Of a stretch of DNA of 49,789 nt, positions 35,520-43,592 are shown in pieces. The notes under the pieces were generated by a model that was not told the DNA's origin, ran no database searches, and worked only from the letters and a program-made list of their open reading frames with translations. Within the stretch, counting starts at the first letter, position 1, and each line of letters begins with the position of its first letter. This DNA comes from an uncultured Oscillospiraceae bacterium (GTDB lineage: Bacteria > Bacillota > Clostridia > Oscillospirales > Ruminococcaceae), in assembly GCA_958448395.1 (NCBI GenBank), contig CAUDDP010000009.1, forward strand, positions 1-49,789, written 5' to 3'. The position numbers and the translations under genes are program-made.

Positions 35520-36282
35520 TGCACTATTATCATGGATAGGGATGCCGATTGCGGCAGCCAATGCGAATGCCAATGCAGCGGACGCAGCGGCATTGATGAA
35601 TAATGTAACAACGGCAACACCAGATGCAAAAAATATTTTGGTTATTCTTTTGCTTGGCGTGCTAATCGGTTTTCTCATTAGCCTGCTGTACATTATTACC
35701 CATCGAAAAAATGGTTATTCTCAAAGTTATGTGATGACGCTTTTAATTTTGCCGCCAATTGTTGCAATTGTATTGAGTATGATTAACTCTATGGCCAGTG
35801 CATTGAGTCTGGCAGGTGTCTTCACACTTTGTCGGTATCGTACCGTTCCGGGCGATCCGAAAGATATTACCTATGTTTTCTTTGCAATGGCATCTGGTGT
35901 TATCTGTGGGATTGAGGGTGCTGGTCACGTCTGGTTGATTTTCCTCTTTTACATAATTGTAGCAGCGGTGTTGCTGTTAGTGGAATTCTGTGGTTATGGA
36001 AAATGCAAGACCAGCAGTATGACATTGAAAATCACGATTCCAGAGGATATGAATTATACAGGTTTATTCGATGAAGTTTTAAATAAAAATACAACCAGCT
36101 GGAAATTGCGTCGGGTAAAAACAACGAATTTTGGTTCGCTGTTTGAGTTGATTTATAGTATTGAAATCAAGAATACTGTGGATCAAAAGCAGTTTATTGA
36201 TGAAATCCGTACCATGAATGGTAATTTAACAGTCATTTTAACATTGTTCCGTTATGATGATAAAGTGTACGAAATGAACTAA
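35512..36282 (+). CDS. DUF4956 membrane protein
   Basis: Membrane protein of 256 residues. An unusual Ala/Asn repeat near the start (AAANANANAADAAA) is followed by about four helices between 42 and 160, with the family signature LAGVFTLCRYRTVPGDPKDITYVF at the second and third. A cytoplasmic alpha/beta tail of about 90 residues follows (MTLKITIPEDMNYTGLFDEV). AAGAGGAATT sets the ATG at 35512. It is translationally coupled to the VTC gene, suggesting that it forms the membrane part of a two-component polymerase, by analogy with the VTC complex. Confidence 0.85.
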   Translation: MFNALLSWIGMPIAAANANANAADAAALMNNVTTATPDAKNILVILLLGVLIGFLISLLYIITHRKNGYSQSYVMTLLILPPIVAIVLSMINSMASALSLAGVFTLCRYRTVPGDPKDITYVFFAMASGVICGIEGAGHVWLIFLFYIIVAAVLLLVEFCGYGKCKTSSMTLKITIPEDMNYTGLFDEVLNKNTTSWKLRRVKTTNFGSLFELIYSIEIKNTVDQKQFIDEIRTMNGNLTVILTLFRYDDKVYEMN

Positions 36283-36313
36283 TTCAATAGAATAATAGAA
36301 GCTTGCGTTCTAT

Positions 36314-36344
36314 GGTACTGCTTTTACGGAAAGAAAGCAGTACC
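36314..36344 (+). promoter_or_regulatory. Stem-loop between DUF4956 and the lipoprotein gene
   Basis: Perfect 11-bp stem GGTACTGCTTT/AAAGCAGTACC with a 9-base loop. A T7 run comes 13 bases later, immediately before the ribosome site of the next gene, so it may be a leaky terminator or mRNA stabiliser. Confidence 0.5.
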
Positions 36345-36380
36345 ACAGGCACAAGTGTTTTTTTATTGGGGGGAATTTTA

Positions 36381-37793
36381 ATGCAACTGCAAAGAAAAAT
36401 TGTAATGCTCACAGCCGCTCTTTTGATTTGTAGCAGTATGGGATGTGGGGAGAAAACGGGAAATGAAAATCGGCTGCATGTTGGAACAGGCAGTTCAGAA
36501 ACACATATGGGTATGGGCAGAACACTTCCAACGGACACTGTACCAATTTTTTATACAACGACAGCTAGTTCTGCTGCAACGTTTGATAATAAAAAGCAGG
36601 TGGTAGAAACAACGATTTCAACTTCTATTAAAACGACACCAGCAAAGACCACCAAAGCTCCTAAGATAACCACGGAGAAAAATATAAAAACAACTGTGCA
36701 AAATGCAAACTTGTTAAAACCTACCACAAAACAAGCAGTATCAGCAGCAGGAGCAATTACAAAACAGAATTCTTCCGTGCAGGAAAATATGTCAACTACA
36801 GCAGCTACCGGAAGGACCAATGTAGAAGTGCATACTGCTCCATTGACAGAGCCGCCTATTGTGACGGAAACGATATTGCCAGAGGATACAGAGAAATATA
36901 TTTCTCTCAGTGATGCTGTGATGCAGGGAGAAGGGATTGTTGTTTCTGGTAATGTGATTTGGATTCAGGCGGCAGGGATATATCATATCAATGGAGAATG
37001 GAATGGCAGTATTTGTGTACAGGCTGGGAATGAAGACAAGGTGAAATTGCGATTGGAGGGTGTATCCATTCAATCACAGGGAATGCCGGCTGTTCAGGTG
37101 CAGAATGCAGATAAGGTAACAATAACTGTGGTAGAAGGAACGAGCAATTATCTGAATACATATGGAACAGATGCGGAAAATGATGCAGCTATTTACAGTC
37201 GGGATGATTTGACGATTAAGGGAAATGGTTATTTGGAGGTTTTCTGTGATAATGAACATGGAATTGCCTGCAATAATGATTTGGAGATAGAAAACGGTGT
37301 TCTTTCTATTATAGCAGAAAAGACGGCGATTTTTGCACATAAAAGCATATTGATTTCCGGCGGTGCGATTACGGCGACAGGAGATAATACAGGAATTCGC
37401 TGCAAGGGTGAGATTTCCATTACAGGTGGAAATGTAGTTGCAAGTGGTGGAAAAAAGGTGGATGTAGAACGAGGTGGTTTGGTATCTGATACTGGCTCTC
37501 TTTCGATTGAAGGCGGTACGATACTGGCTGCTGGAAAGAACAATACACAACCCAATGCGATGCAGCCCGTCATGCAATTGCAGTCATTGCAGGGAATTCC
37601 AAAGGAACACGTAGTGTCATTCTGTATGAATGGCATGGAGATGGCAAGTTTGATGACACATAAGGACGTAACCAATTTTTTATTCAGCTGTTCTGATTTG
37701 ATGATGGGCAGTAGTGTTGATATTTATGACAATGGTGTTTGCATTGGAACTTATCCACAGGATAGTGGATTTTCGTATTATGAGATTCCGTGA
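36381..37793 (+). CDS. Carbohydrate-binding beta-helix lipoprotein (Cthe_2159-like)
   Basis: Secreted lipoprotein of 470 residues: signal with lipobox ending at C22 (SSMGC), then a Thr/Lys-rich linker of about 140 residues suited to crossing the wall, then a right-handed beta-helix (about 170-400) with repeats such as DNEHGIACNNDLEIENGVLSI and GDNTGIRCKGEISITGG. This matches the DUF4353/Cthe_2159 family, whose Clostridium thermocellum member binds polysaccharide. A small C-terminal domain follows. GGGGGGAATT precedes the ATG. Third gene of the VTC-DUF4956 unit. Confidence 0.82.
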   Translation: MQLQRKIVMLTAALLICSSMGCGEKTGNENRLHVGTGSSETHMGMGRTLPTDTVPIFYTTTASSAATFDNKKQVVETTISTSIKTTPAKTTKAPKITTEKNIKTTVQNANLLKPTTKQAVSAAGAITKQNSSVQENMSTTAATGRTNVEVHTAPLTEPPIVTETILPEDTEKYISLSDAVMQGEGIVVSGNVIWIQAAGIYHINGEWNGSICVQAGNEDKVKLRLEGVSIQSQGMPAVQVQNADKVTITVVEGTSNYLNTYGTDAENDAAIYSRDDLTIKGNGYLEVFCDNEHGIACNNDLEIENGVLSIIAEKTAIFAHKSILISGGAITATGDNTGIRCKGEISITGGNVVASGGKKVDVERGGLVSDTGSLSIEGGTILAAGKNNTQPNAMQPVMQLQSLQGIPKEHVVSFCMNGMEMASLMTHKDVTNFLFSCSDLMMGSSVDIYDNGVCIGTYPQDSGFSYYEIP

Positions 37794-37815
37794 TAGTGGG
37801 TAATAGTTTTATGAG

Positions 37816-37867
37816 GAGAAATCTGCATGGTTGTAGAAGAACAATGCAGATTTCTCATACAGTTTTT
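37816..37867 (+). terminator. Terminator after the beta-helix lipoprotein gene
   Basis: Perfect 13-bp stem GAGAAATCTGCAT/ATGCAGATTTCTC, 15-base loop, then a nearby T5 run. The AT-rich 120 bases that follow hold no gene. Confidence 0.75.
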
Positions 37868-37984
37868 ATAGGTTTCAATTTTTTATTTAAATTGCAGTAT
37901 AGTTTCTGATCTGTATCATATCGTTTTGTTTTGGAAAGAAAATGATACGAAATATTTTTTTTATTTGAAAAATGAGAAATAAGG

Positions 37985-38013
37985 TTGATTTTTTTAGTGA
38001 GGTGTGATATAAT
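37985..38013 (+). promoter_or_regulatory. tRNA-fMet promoter
   Basis: TTGATT, 17 bp, TATAAT with extended TG, ending 37 bases before the tRNA. Confidence 0.75.
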
Positions 38014-38050
38014 ATAAAAGTCGTCAGGACAGCAACTTCAAAAAATAAAT

Positions 38051-38127
<77 letters not shown>

Positions 38128-38132
38128 TAATC

Positions 38133-38172
38133 GCACCTAACGAATGATACAATCGTTAGGTGCATATTTATT
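38133..38172 (+). terminator. Terminator after tRNA-fMet
   Basis: Perfect 11-bp stem GCACCTAACGA/TCGTTAGGTGC, 9-base loop, then ATATTTATTG. Confidence 0.75.
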
Positions 38173-38211
38173 GTAAAAAAGCCGAGAAACAAGGCGTTTT
38201 CGGTTTATCAT

Positions 38212-38340
38212 AAAACGATAACAGCCACAGTGAAATAAAAATCACTGTGGCTTTTTCGTGCTTTGAGGGTAAAATAAAACGATAGCAGGGTAATCGTTTT
38301 ATTTTAAGTGCTAACGTTTTATTTTTGAGGCTATCGTTTT
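38212..38340. repeat. Cluster of AAAACGAT motifs in both orientations
   Basis: AAAACGATA occurs at 38212 and 38276; its complement ATCGTTTT at 38293 and 38333, and a variant AACGTTTT at 38313. The two central copies form a perfect 13-bp inverted repeat AAAATAAAACGAT/ATCGTTTTATTTT. No gene is present between the tRNA and the insertion sequence. The arrangement recalls recombinase or regulator sites; function unknown. Confidence 0.55.
38223..38257 (+). terminator. Second hairpin terminator downstream of the tRNA
   Basis: Perfect 11-bp stem AGCCACAGTGA/TCACTGTGGCT with loop AATAAAAA, then TTTTCGT. Confidence 0.7.
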
Positions 38341-38375
38341 CTGATTGAAAATGATGATGAATTGTACCCCGAAAA

Positions 38376-38473
38376 GTGGACACGAAACATTGAAGAGTAC
38401 AAAAATGCGGACACTGATTTTGTGAAAACATAAAAAGTGGACACGCCCTTGTACGAGCCGAAATAGTGGACAC
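38376..38473 (+). repeat. Four GTGGACAC iterons at about 30-bp spacing in the IS left end
   Basis: GTGGACAC at 38376, GCGGACAC at 38407, GTGGACAC at 38437 and 38466; starts are 31, 30 and 29 bp apart and each follows A-rich sequence. The first copy is part of the left terminal repeat. The right end has only one imperfect partner. They are probably transposase-binding sites, or sites where OrfA represses its own promoter. Confidence 0.6.
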
Positions 38474-38531
38474 TCCTTGAAAAGTCAGTAGAAAAGTTGT
38501 ATAATATAAGAAGAATCAAGGAGGAACTACT

Positions 38532-38981
38532 ATGCCAAAATGGACCATACCCGAATTTACAACAAAAGAGTTGCGAGAACTGAGACTAAATCCGTATGTG
38601 AAGAGTGCTTCATCAAAAATAGTCCACTACACGGTGGCTTTCAAAGAGGAATTCTGGCGAAGATATCAAGAGGGTGAAAAACCGGTAGATATTATGATCG
38701 CTCTTGGCTTTAACCCAGAAGTACTTGGACAAGGCAGAATCAGTGGTATTACCGCTCATATTCGTCAGGATGCAGAATCCGGGAGAGGTTTTCATGACAT
38801 AAGGAAACCTGTCAGTAAAAAACCGAAGGAACAAGAAGAAAGTAATGGAAAATCCCTGGTAAACCAGCTCAACAAGCTACAACATGAGTTTGAGTATATG
38901 AAACAGGAGATGGAATTTATAAAAAAACTATCTTACTGGACAGAGAGGCTCAGCAGAAAAAATGATTCGAGGAAAACCTGA
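38532..38981 (+). CDS. IS3-family OrfA (DNA-binding)
   Basis: First frame of the IS, 149 residues. An N-terminal helix-turn-helix type region (YTVAFKEEFWRRYQEGEKPVDIMIALGF) is followed by a basic linker and a C-terminal coiled coil (LVNQLNKLQHEFEYMKQEMEFIKKL), as in OrfA proteins that bind the ends and multimerise. AAGGAGG is 7 bases before the ATG and TTGTATAATA lies upstream. It overlaps orfB by 20 bases at an A6 stretch, where frameshifting or re-initiation would make the OrfAB product. Confidence 0.85.
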   Translation: MPKWTIPEFTTKELRELRLNPYVKSASSKIVHYTVAFKEEFWRRYQEGEKPVDIMIALGFNPEVLGQGRISGITAHIRQDAESGRGFHDIRKPVSKKPKEQEESNGKSLVNQLNKLQHEFEYMKQEMEFIKKLSYWTERLSRKNDSRKT

Positions 38982-39897
38982 AAAGAAATTTGAGCTGATA
39001 TATGAAATGATGAGCAGAGAAGACAATCAGCTCAATGTAAAATGGCAGTGTGAAATAGCAGGAGTATCACGTTCAGGTTATTATCGGTGGCTGAACGCTG
39101 CATCTGCCAGAGCTGAAAAAGAGGAACAGGAACGGATTGATTTTGAAGAAATTCTTGAAGCATATAAATTTAGAGGATATTCCAAGGGAGCTCGCAGCAT
39201 TCATATGACGCTCCTTAACAGAAAACCTCCAAGGAGAATGAACATCAAGAAAATCAGACGTTTGATGAAGAAATATAATCTGGTTTGTCCCATACGCAAG
39301 CAGAATCCATACAGAAAAATCCTGCGGGATATGTATTCTGGGAAAATAGCCGCAAATGAAGTGAACAGGGAGTTTCGTGAACACGGAGCACGAGTTATTC
39401 TTCTGACCGATATCACATACATTAAGAGATGTGATGGGAATTTCACCTATTTATCGACCATTATAGATGCATATACGCATGAGGCACTTGCTTATGCATT
39501 AAGTGATTCACTGGAAATTGATTTTGTTTTGCTAACAGTACAGCGGCTGATAGAGACGCATGGTTCTGAACTAAAAACCGATACACTGATTCATTCGTAT
39601 CAAGGAAGCCACTACACAAGCTATGCCTTCTCTGATATTCTGAAAAGTAATAATCTTAGACAATCCATGTCATGAAAAGCAAACTGTTGGGATAATGCTC
39701 CGCATGAAAGCTTTTTCGGTCATATGAAAGATGAAATTCACATAAGTGATTGTTTTACCCACGAGGAAATCTGTGAAGCAGTTGAGGACTGGATTGATTA
39801 TTACAATCATGATCGTTATCAGTGGGATTTAGCTAAACTATCACCATCAGCATTTTACAAATATACAATTACAGGTATATACCCAATTACCGTATAA
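38962..39897 (+). pseudogene. IS3-family transposase OrfB, disrupted
   Basis: Second frame of the IS; 311 codons if read through, with a HTH_21-like region (SRSGYYRWLNA) and an rve integrase core. The first catalytic Asp is present (LLTDITYI) and the Glu is present after the stop (APHESFFG), but the second Asp is replaced: HSYQGSHY at codon 39598-39600 where the family has HSDQG. A TGA at 39673-39675 replaces the Arg of the SMSRKGNCWDN motif. Either change alone should abolish transposition. No frameshift is needed, so both are point changes. Confidence 0.88.
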
Positions 39898-39909
39898 CGA
39901 GCGAGAGCT

Positions 39910-39956
39910 GCAAATCCTGATTCCATTCCGCTACGCTCCATTCCATCAGGATTTGC
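39910..39956 (+). terminator. Hairpin near the IS right end
   Basis: Perfect 12-bp stem GCAAATCCTGAT/ATCAGGATTTGC, 13 bases after the orfB stop. The T-tail is weak (TATGTTTTC). It may end transcription or form a translation-blocking RNA structure, as found in several IS. Confidence 0.55.
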
Positions 39957-40085
39957 TATGTTTTCAAACGACTAAACGCTTTTTTACTGTCCTTGATATG
40001 GGGTACACTTCACTCTGAACTACAGTATTCAAATAAAAATTTGATATTTCATTATACAATATTTTTCCATACAGTAAGCCGTTTT

Positions 40086-40643
40086 TCAAAGTCCCAGAAA
40101 CATCTGATGCAGTCTTAAATCAATTGTAAGCTCCGGGTGAAAGGAAACACCGATTTGATTTTTGTATCTTACAGCAGTAATTTTATTATCCAGAACATTC
40201 AGAATTTCCACATCATCTGAGAGGATTCTTTCGATATACGGTGCACGTATAAAACGCATGGGAAAGTCTGTTATATCTCCCACATTTCCAATAGATGAGA
40301 AGCTGCCGAGCTGTCTGCCGTAAGCATTTCTGCAAACGGCGACAGGAAGCGTTCCGAAAGCAGCTTCTTCACCGCCTGCAATTTCCTTCGACAGCAAAAT
40401 AAGTCCTGCACAAGTTCCCAGTACCGGAACGCCTTCTTCTATCATTTCCTTTATATGCTCCAAAAGCCCAAGCTCTTTGGCAAGCTTTCGCTGTACGGTA
40501 CTTTCTCCTCCGGGAAGTATAAGACCGTCAAACTCTTCGTCCAGATCTGATTTATTTCTTATGAATTTATATTCTGCCGAAAGCTTTTCAAGTGCGTCAG
40601 CGTGCTCCTGAAATGCACCCTGCAAGGCTAAAATTCCTATCAT
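40086..40643 (-). CDS. pdxT: Pyridoxal 5'-phosphate synthase, glutaminase subunit
   Basis: PdxT of 185 residues, which releases ammonia from glutamine for PdxS. Catalytic Cys C78 is in GTCAGLI and the His-Glu pair is H169/E171 in FHPELT; the family motif PGGESTV is near 44-50. It starts 2 bases after the pdxS stop, so the two are one operon. Downstream, 78 bases separate it from the IS end. The pathway makes PLP, the cofactor needed by the aminotransferase and MocR regulator encoded nearby. Confidence 0.96.
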   Translation of the reverse strand: MIGILALQGAFQEHADALEKLSAEYKFIRNKSDLDEEFDGLILPGGESTVQRKLAKELGLLEHIKEMIEEGVPVLGTCAGLILLSKEIAGGEEAAFGTLPVAVCRNAYGRQLGSFSSIGNVGDITDFPMRFIRAPYIERILSDDVEILNVLDNKITAVRYKNQIGVSFHPELTIDLRLHQMFLGL

Positions 40644-40645
40644 TT

Positions 40646-41521
40646 TTATTTTCCTCTTTCCGCCATAAGCAATGCGATCTCCTGTTCGTTGATGCCTACC
40701 ATTGCTTCGCCGATATTTTCTGATAGCCCTGCAAGAATATCGGGGTCGTTATAATTCGTAACAGCCTTTACAATAGCATTTGCACGTTTTTCGGGGTCGC
40801 CTGACTTGAATATTCCCGAACCCACAAATACTCCCTCTGCGCCAAGCTGCATCATCAGTGCAGCATCTGCCGGAGTTGCAACTCCTCCTGCGGCAAAATT
40901 TACAACAGGAAGCTTGCCGTTTTCGTGTACATACTTCACTAATTCAACAGGAACCTGAAGCTGTTTTGCTTCTTCAAAGAGTTCGTCATCACGTCTTGAA
41001 ACTATCCTTGCCATTTCGCTCTGGATCTTTCTCATGTGCCTTACAGCCTGAACAACATCGCCTGTACCCGGTTCGCCCTTTGTGCGTATCATAGACGCTC
41101 CCTCTGCAATTCTTCTGAGAGCTTCACCAAGGTCTTTAGCACCACATACAAAAGGCACACGGAATTTTGTTTTGTCTATATGATAAATATCATCTGCCGG
41201 AGATAATACTTCGCTTTCGTCTATGTAGTCGATTTCGATGGCTTCCAGTATTTGTGCTTCGACAAAGTGACCTATTCTGCATTTAGCCATAACAGGTATG
41301 CTTACAGCGTTTTGTATGCCCTTTATCATAGCGGGGTCACTCATTCTTGATACGCCGCCTGCCGCTCTTATATCGGCAGGAATTCTTTCAAGAGCCATTA
41401 CTGCGCAAGCTCCGGCTGCTTCTGCGATCTTAGCCTGTTCAGGTGTTGTAACGTCCATAATAACGCCGCCCTTCAGCATCTGAGCAAGCTCCTTATTAAG
41501 CTGATAACGATTATTTTCCAT
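40646..41521 (-). CDS. pdxS: Pyridoxal 5'-phosphate synthase, lyase subunit
   Basis: PdxS of 291 residues, a TIM-barrel enzyme joining ribose-5-phosphate, glyceraldehyde-3-phosphate and ammonia into PLP. Conserved blocks: KGGVIMDVTTPEQAKIAE, MAKCRIGHFVEAQILEA, DYIDESEVL, KGEPGTGDVV, FAAGGVATPADAALMMQLGAEGVFVGSGIFKS. The ATG at 41521 follows TTGGAGGAAA; the longer frame upstream crosses the promoter. It is divergent from pdxR. Confidence 0.97.
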   Translation of the reverse strand: MENNRYQLNKELAQMLKGGVIMDVTTPEQAKIAEAAGACAVMALERIPADIRAAGGVSRMSDPAMIKGIQNAVSIPVMAKCRIGHFVEAQILEAIEIDYIDESEVLSPADDIYHIDKTKFRVPFVCGAKDLGEALRRIAEGASMIRTKGEPGTGDVVQAVRHMRKIQSEMARIVSRRDDELFEEAKQLQVPVELVKYVHENGKLPVVNFAAGGVATPADAALMMQLGAEGVFVGSGIFKSGDPEKRANAIVKAVTNYNDPDILAGLSENIGEAMVGINEQEIALLMAERGK

Positions 41522-41548
41522 AATATTTTCCTCCAAAAAAAGTAAATC

Positions 41549-41628
41549 TTGACAAAACGTCATGCTTATAGTATAATTCAGTTGTGACCTTACTTCAAGA
41601 ACCAAAATGGTATTTTATAATAAGGTCA
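41549..41628. promoter_or_regulatory. Overlapping divergent pdxST/pdxR promoters with inverted-repeat operator
   Basis: Plus strand: perfect TTGACA (41549-41554), 17 bp, TATAAT (41572-41577) for pdxR. Minus strand: TTGAAG (41598-41593), 17 bp, TATACT (41575-41570) for pdxST; the two -10 elements overlap. TGACCTTA (41585-41592) and TAAGGTCA (41621-41628) are a perfect inverted pair 36 bp apart, the first inside the pdxST spacer and at the pdxR start site. This fits PdxR binding at both promoters. Confidence 0.65.
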
Positions 41629-41642
41629 GATTGGAGAGAATT

Positions 41643-42953
41643 ATGCTTTATTATGAGCTTGATAATACCAGATCTGAACCGCTTTATGTTCAGATTTATG
41701 AGAAAATCAAAGATGATATAGAACTGGGAGAAATTAAGCCTGATGAAAAACTGCCGTCAAAGCGTGCTTTTTCAGCTCAATTGGGAATTAGTATAATAAC
41801 TGTGGAGAATGCCTACAACCAGCTTGTTGATGAGGGATATATAAGGTCAGTTCCCAAAAAGGGATATTATGCAAGATCAATTGAGAAGAATCTTCCCACA
41901 ATTGCCGAAAGCAAATTGCCGTGCAGGATTCGTTATGAAGAAAACGATGATATGGAAAACGAACTTTTTCCCTTTACTGTATGGGCAAAGCTGATGCGTG
42001 AGGAGCTTTCCTATAATCAGCGTAAGCTGCTTACAAAGCCGCCCTTTGAGGGCGTTTATGAGCTTAGAACAGCCATAGCCGAGCATCTCAGAAAATTCCG
42101 GAATATAAGCGTTATGCCGGAGCAGATAATCATCGGCGCAGGAACAGAATATCTCTATATGCTCATAAATCTTCTTTTCGGCAGCAATTATATTTTCGGA
42201 GTAGAAGAACCGGGTTATTCCAAGATAGCAGATATTTACAGCAATTACAATATCAAATGCGAACATATCCCAATGCTTGATGATGGTGTGGATATGGACT
42301 ACCTGAAAAGCATCAAGACGGATATCATACATATTTCTCCGTCACATCATTTCCCAACGGGAGCTATTACATCTATAGGCAAGCGGTATGCTCTTCTGGA
42401 ATGGGCATCACTTTCTCCTGACAGATATATCATAGAAGATGATTACGACAGCGAGTTCAGACTATCGGGGAAGCCCATTCCATCTATGTTCAGCATTGAC
42501 GTTATGGACAAGGTCATCTATATGAATACCTTCAGCAAAAGCCTTTCTTCGACTATCAGAATAAGCTATATGATACTTCCGCCGTCGATTCTTGACCGGT
42601 TCAGAAAAAAGCTTGGATTCTATTCATGTCCTGTATCGACCTTTGAACAATATACTCTTGCAAGATTCATTCATGATGGATATTTTGAAAAGCATATCAA
42701 CAGAATGCGTGTGCATTACAAAAAGTGCAGGAATCATTTGTTTGAGAAGATGAAAGAATACGATATATTTCAAAATGCAACGATTTCAGGCGAAAACTCA
42801 GGTCTGCACTGCGTGGTGAAATTCGACACGACCCTAAGTGATGACAAGCTTCTGGAGAATATTACAGGGCTTGGCTTCAAGGCTTCGCTGATAAAAAAAT
42901 ATTACCATGAAAAGAACCAGCCGGATCATCATACGCTTATTTTTTTCTATTGA
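41643..42953 (+). CDS. pdxR: PdxR-like MocR/GntR regulator with aminotransferase domain
   Basis: Protein of 436 residues: N-terminal GntR winged helix (YVQIYEKIKDDIELGEI, LPSKRAFSAQLGISIITVENAYNQLVDEGYI) fused to a fold-type-I aminotransferase-like domain. The PLP-binding Lys is in NTFSKSLSS near 299, and YIIEDDYDSEF is the family motif. MocR proteins next to pdxST are PLP-sensing regulators of vitamin B6 synthesis. GGAGAG precedes the ATG at 41643. The divergent position and shared promoter region support control of pdxST and of itself. Confidence 0.92.
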   Translation: MLYYELDNTRSEPLYVQIYEKIKDDIELGEIKPDEKLPSKRAFSAQLGISIITVENAYNQLVDEGYIRSVPKKGYYARSIEKNLPTIAESKLPCRIRYEENDDMENELFPFTVWAKLMREELSYNQRKLLTKPPFEGVYELRTAIAEHLRKFRNISVMPEQIIIGAGTEYLYMLINLLFGSNYIFGVEEPGYSKIADIYSNYNIKCEHIPMLDDGVDMDYLKSIKTDIIHISPSHHFPTGAITSIGKRYALLEWASLSPDRYIIEDDYDSEFRLSGKPIPSMFSIDVMDKVIYMNTFSKSLSSTIRISYMILPPSILDRFRKKLGFYSCPVSTFEQYTLARFIHDGYFEKHINRMRVHYKKCRNHLFEKMKEYDIFQNATISGENSGLHCVVKFDTTLSDDKLLENITGLGFKASLIKKYYHEKNQPDHHTLIFFY

Positions 42954-42967
42954 ATTGACGATTAGAT

Positions 42968-43034
42968 ATAGTTTTTTTCTATAACTGCCTATCGCTTAAA
43001 GATATTTGACATTTCAGTAAATATGTGGTATCAT
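42968..43034 (+). promoter_or_regulatory. LysR box and promoter of the oxidoreductase operon
   Basis: LysR-type box ATAG-TTTTTTT-CTAT (42968-42982), then TTGACA (43006-43011), 17 bp, TATCAT (43029-43034). The box centre is about 66 bp upstream of the expected start, the classical position of a LysR recognition site. A further TATC half-site follows 7 bases after CTAT. The ligase promoter has the same layout base for base. Confidence 0.7.
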
Positions 43035-43073
43035 TAAAGCATATCAATTCAGTATGATTAGGAGAATGAAACG

Positions 43074-43592
43074 ATGACTGAAATATTATGGCTCGGACGG
43101 GGCGGTCAGGGTGCATTTACATCTGCAAAGCTGCTTGGGGCTGCATATACATCAACAGGTGAGGAAAAGTATGCGCTTGCGTTTCCTTCATTCGGACCGG
43201 AAAGACGAGGTGCTCCTGTCAGAGCATTCACAAAACTAAGCGATAAACCGGTTCTTGACAGAAGTGAAACGGAAAAGGCAGATTACATCGTAATTCTGGA
43301 CGAAACGCTTTACAGCAGTAATCTGCATCATATCCTGAAAGAAAACGGAAAAATAATTGTCAATTCTAAAACGGCTTCGGGAAATGATATTATTTCATTT
43401 GATGCTGATAGTATTGCAAAGGAATTACGCCTGCCTGTTGTAAATACTATTATGATGGGTGCTTTATCTGCAATTTCGGATATAGTAGATACAGAAAACA
43501 TAATATTTGCAATTGAGCATTATATGCCGGAAAAGCTTCATGAAAAGAATATCAATGCGGTGAAAAAAGCCATCGGGGAGGTCTTGAAATGA
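43074..43592 (+). CDS. 2-oxoacid:ferredoxin oxidoreductase, gamma subunit
   Basis: Gamma subunit of 172 residues of the four-subunit POR/VOR type. The start ILWLGRGGQGAFTSAKLLG is the family signature, followed by FPSFGPERRGAPVRAFTKLS and DYIVILDETL. This subunit lines the CoA-binding face. GGAG precedes the ATG, and the gene ends in an ATGA overlap with the delta gene. First gene of an operon with delta, alpha, beta, aminotransferase and LysR genes. The separate small gamma and delta genes distinguish it from the fused pyruvate:ferredoxin oxidoreductase typical of Clostridia. Confidence 0.93.
   Translation: MTEILWLGRGGQGAFTSAKLLGAAYTSTGEEKYALAFPSFGPERRGAPVRAFTKLSDKPVLDRSETEKADYIVILDETLYSSNLHHILKENGKIIVNSKTASGNDIISFDADSIAKELRLPVVNTIMMGALSAISDIVDTENIIFAIEHYMPEKLHEKNINAVKKAIGEVLK

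Larger units (their letters stand above)
38363..40007 (+). mobile_element. IS3-family insertion sequence, inactive
   Basis: About 1645 bp bounded by TGTACCCC at the left and GGGGTACA at the right; the arms continue imperfectly with a shared GGACA (14 of 20 match). If TGAA outside each arm belongs to it, the ends are 38358 and 40012. It contains the usual two frames, orfA and orfB, on the + strand. No flanking target duplication is seen, so it is old, rearranged or an assembly join. The transposase is doubly broken (see orfB). Confidence 0.85.

Noticed and set aside
35505..35693. Possible CRISPR-like or tandem repeat from the Ala/Asn codons at the DUF4956 start
   Set aside because: The repetition is short (GCNAAY units) and coding; no spacers or direct repeats of CRISPR length exist anywhere in the window.
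38962..39675. Transposase orfB as an intact gene ending at the TGA
   Set aside because: The same frame continues with conserved family sequence including the catalytic Glu, so the TGA is a nonsense change and the gene is broken.
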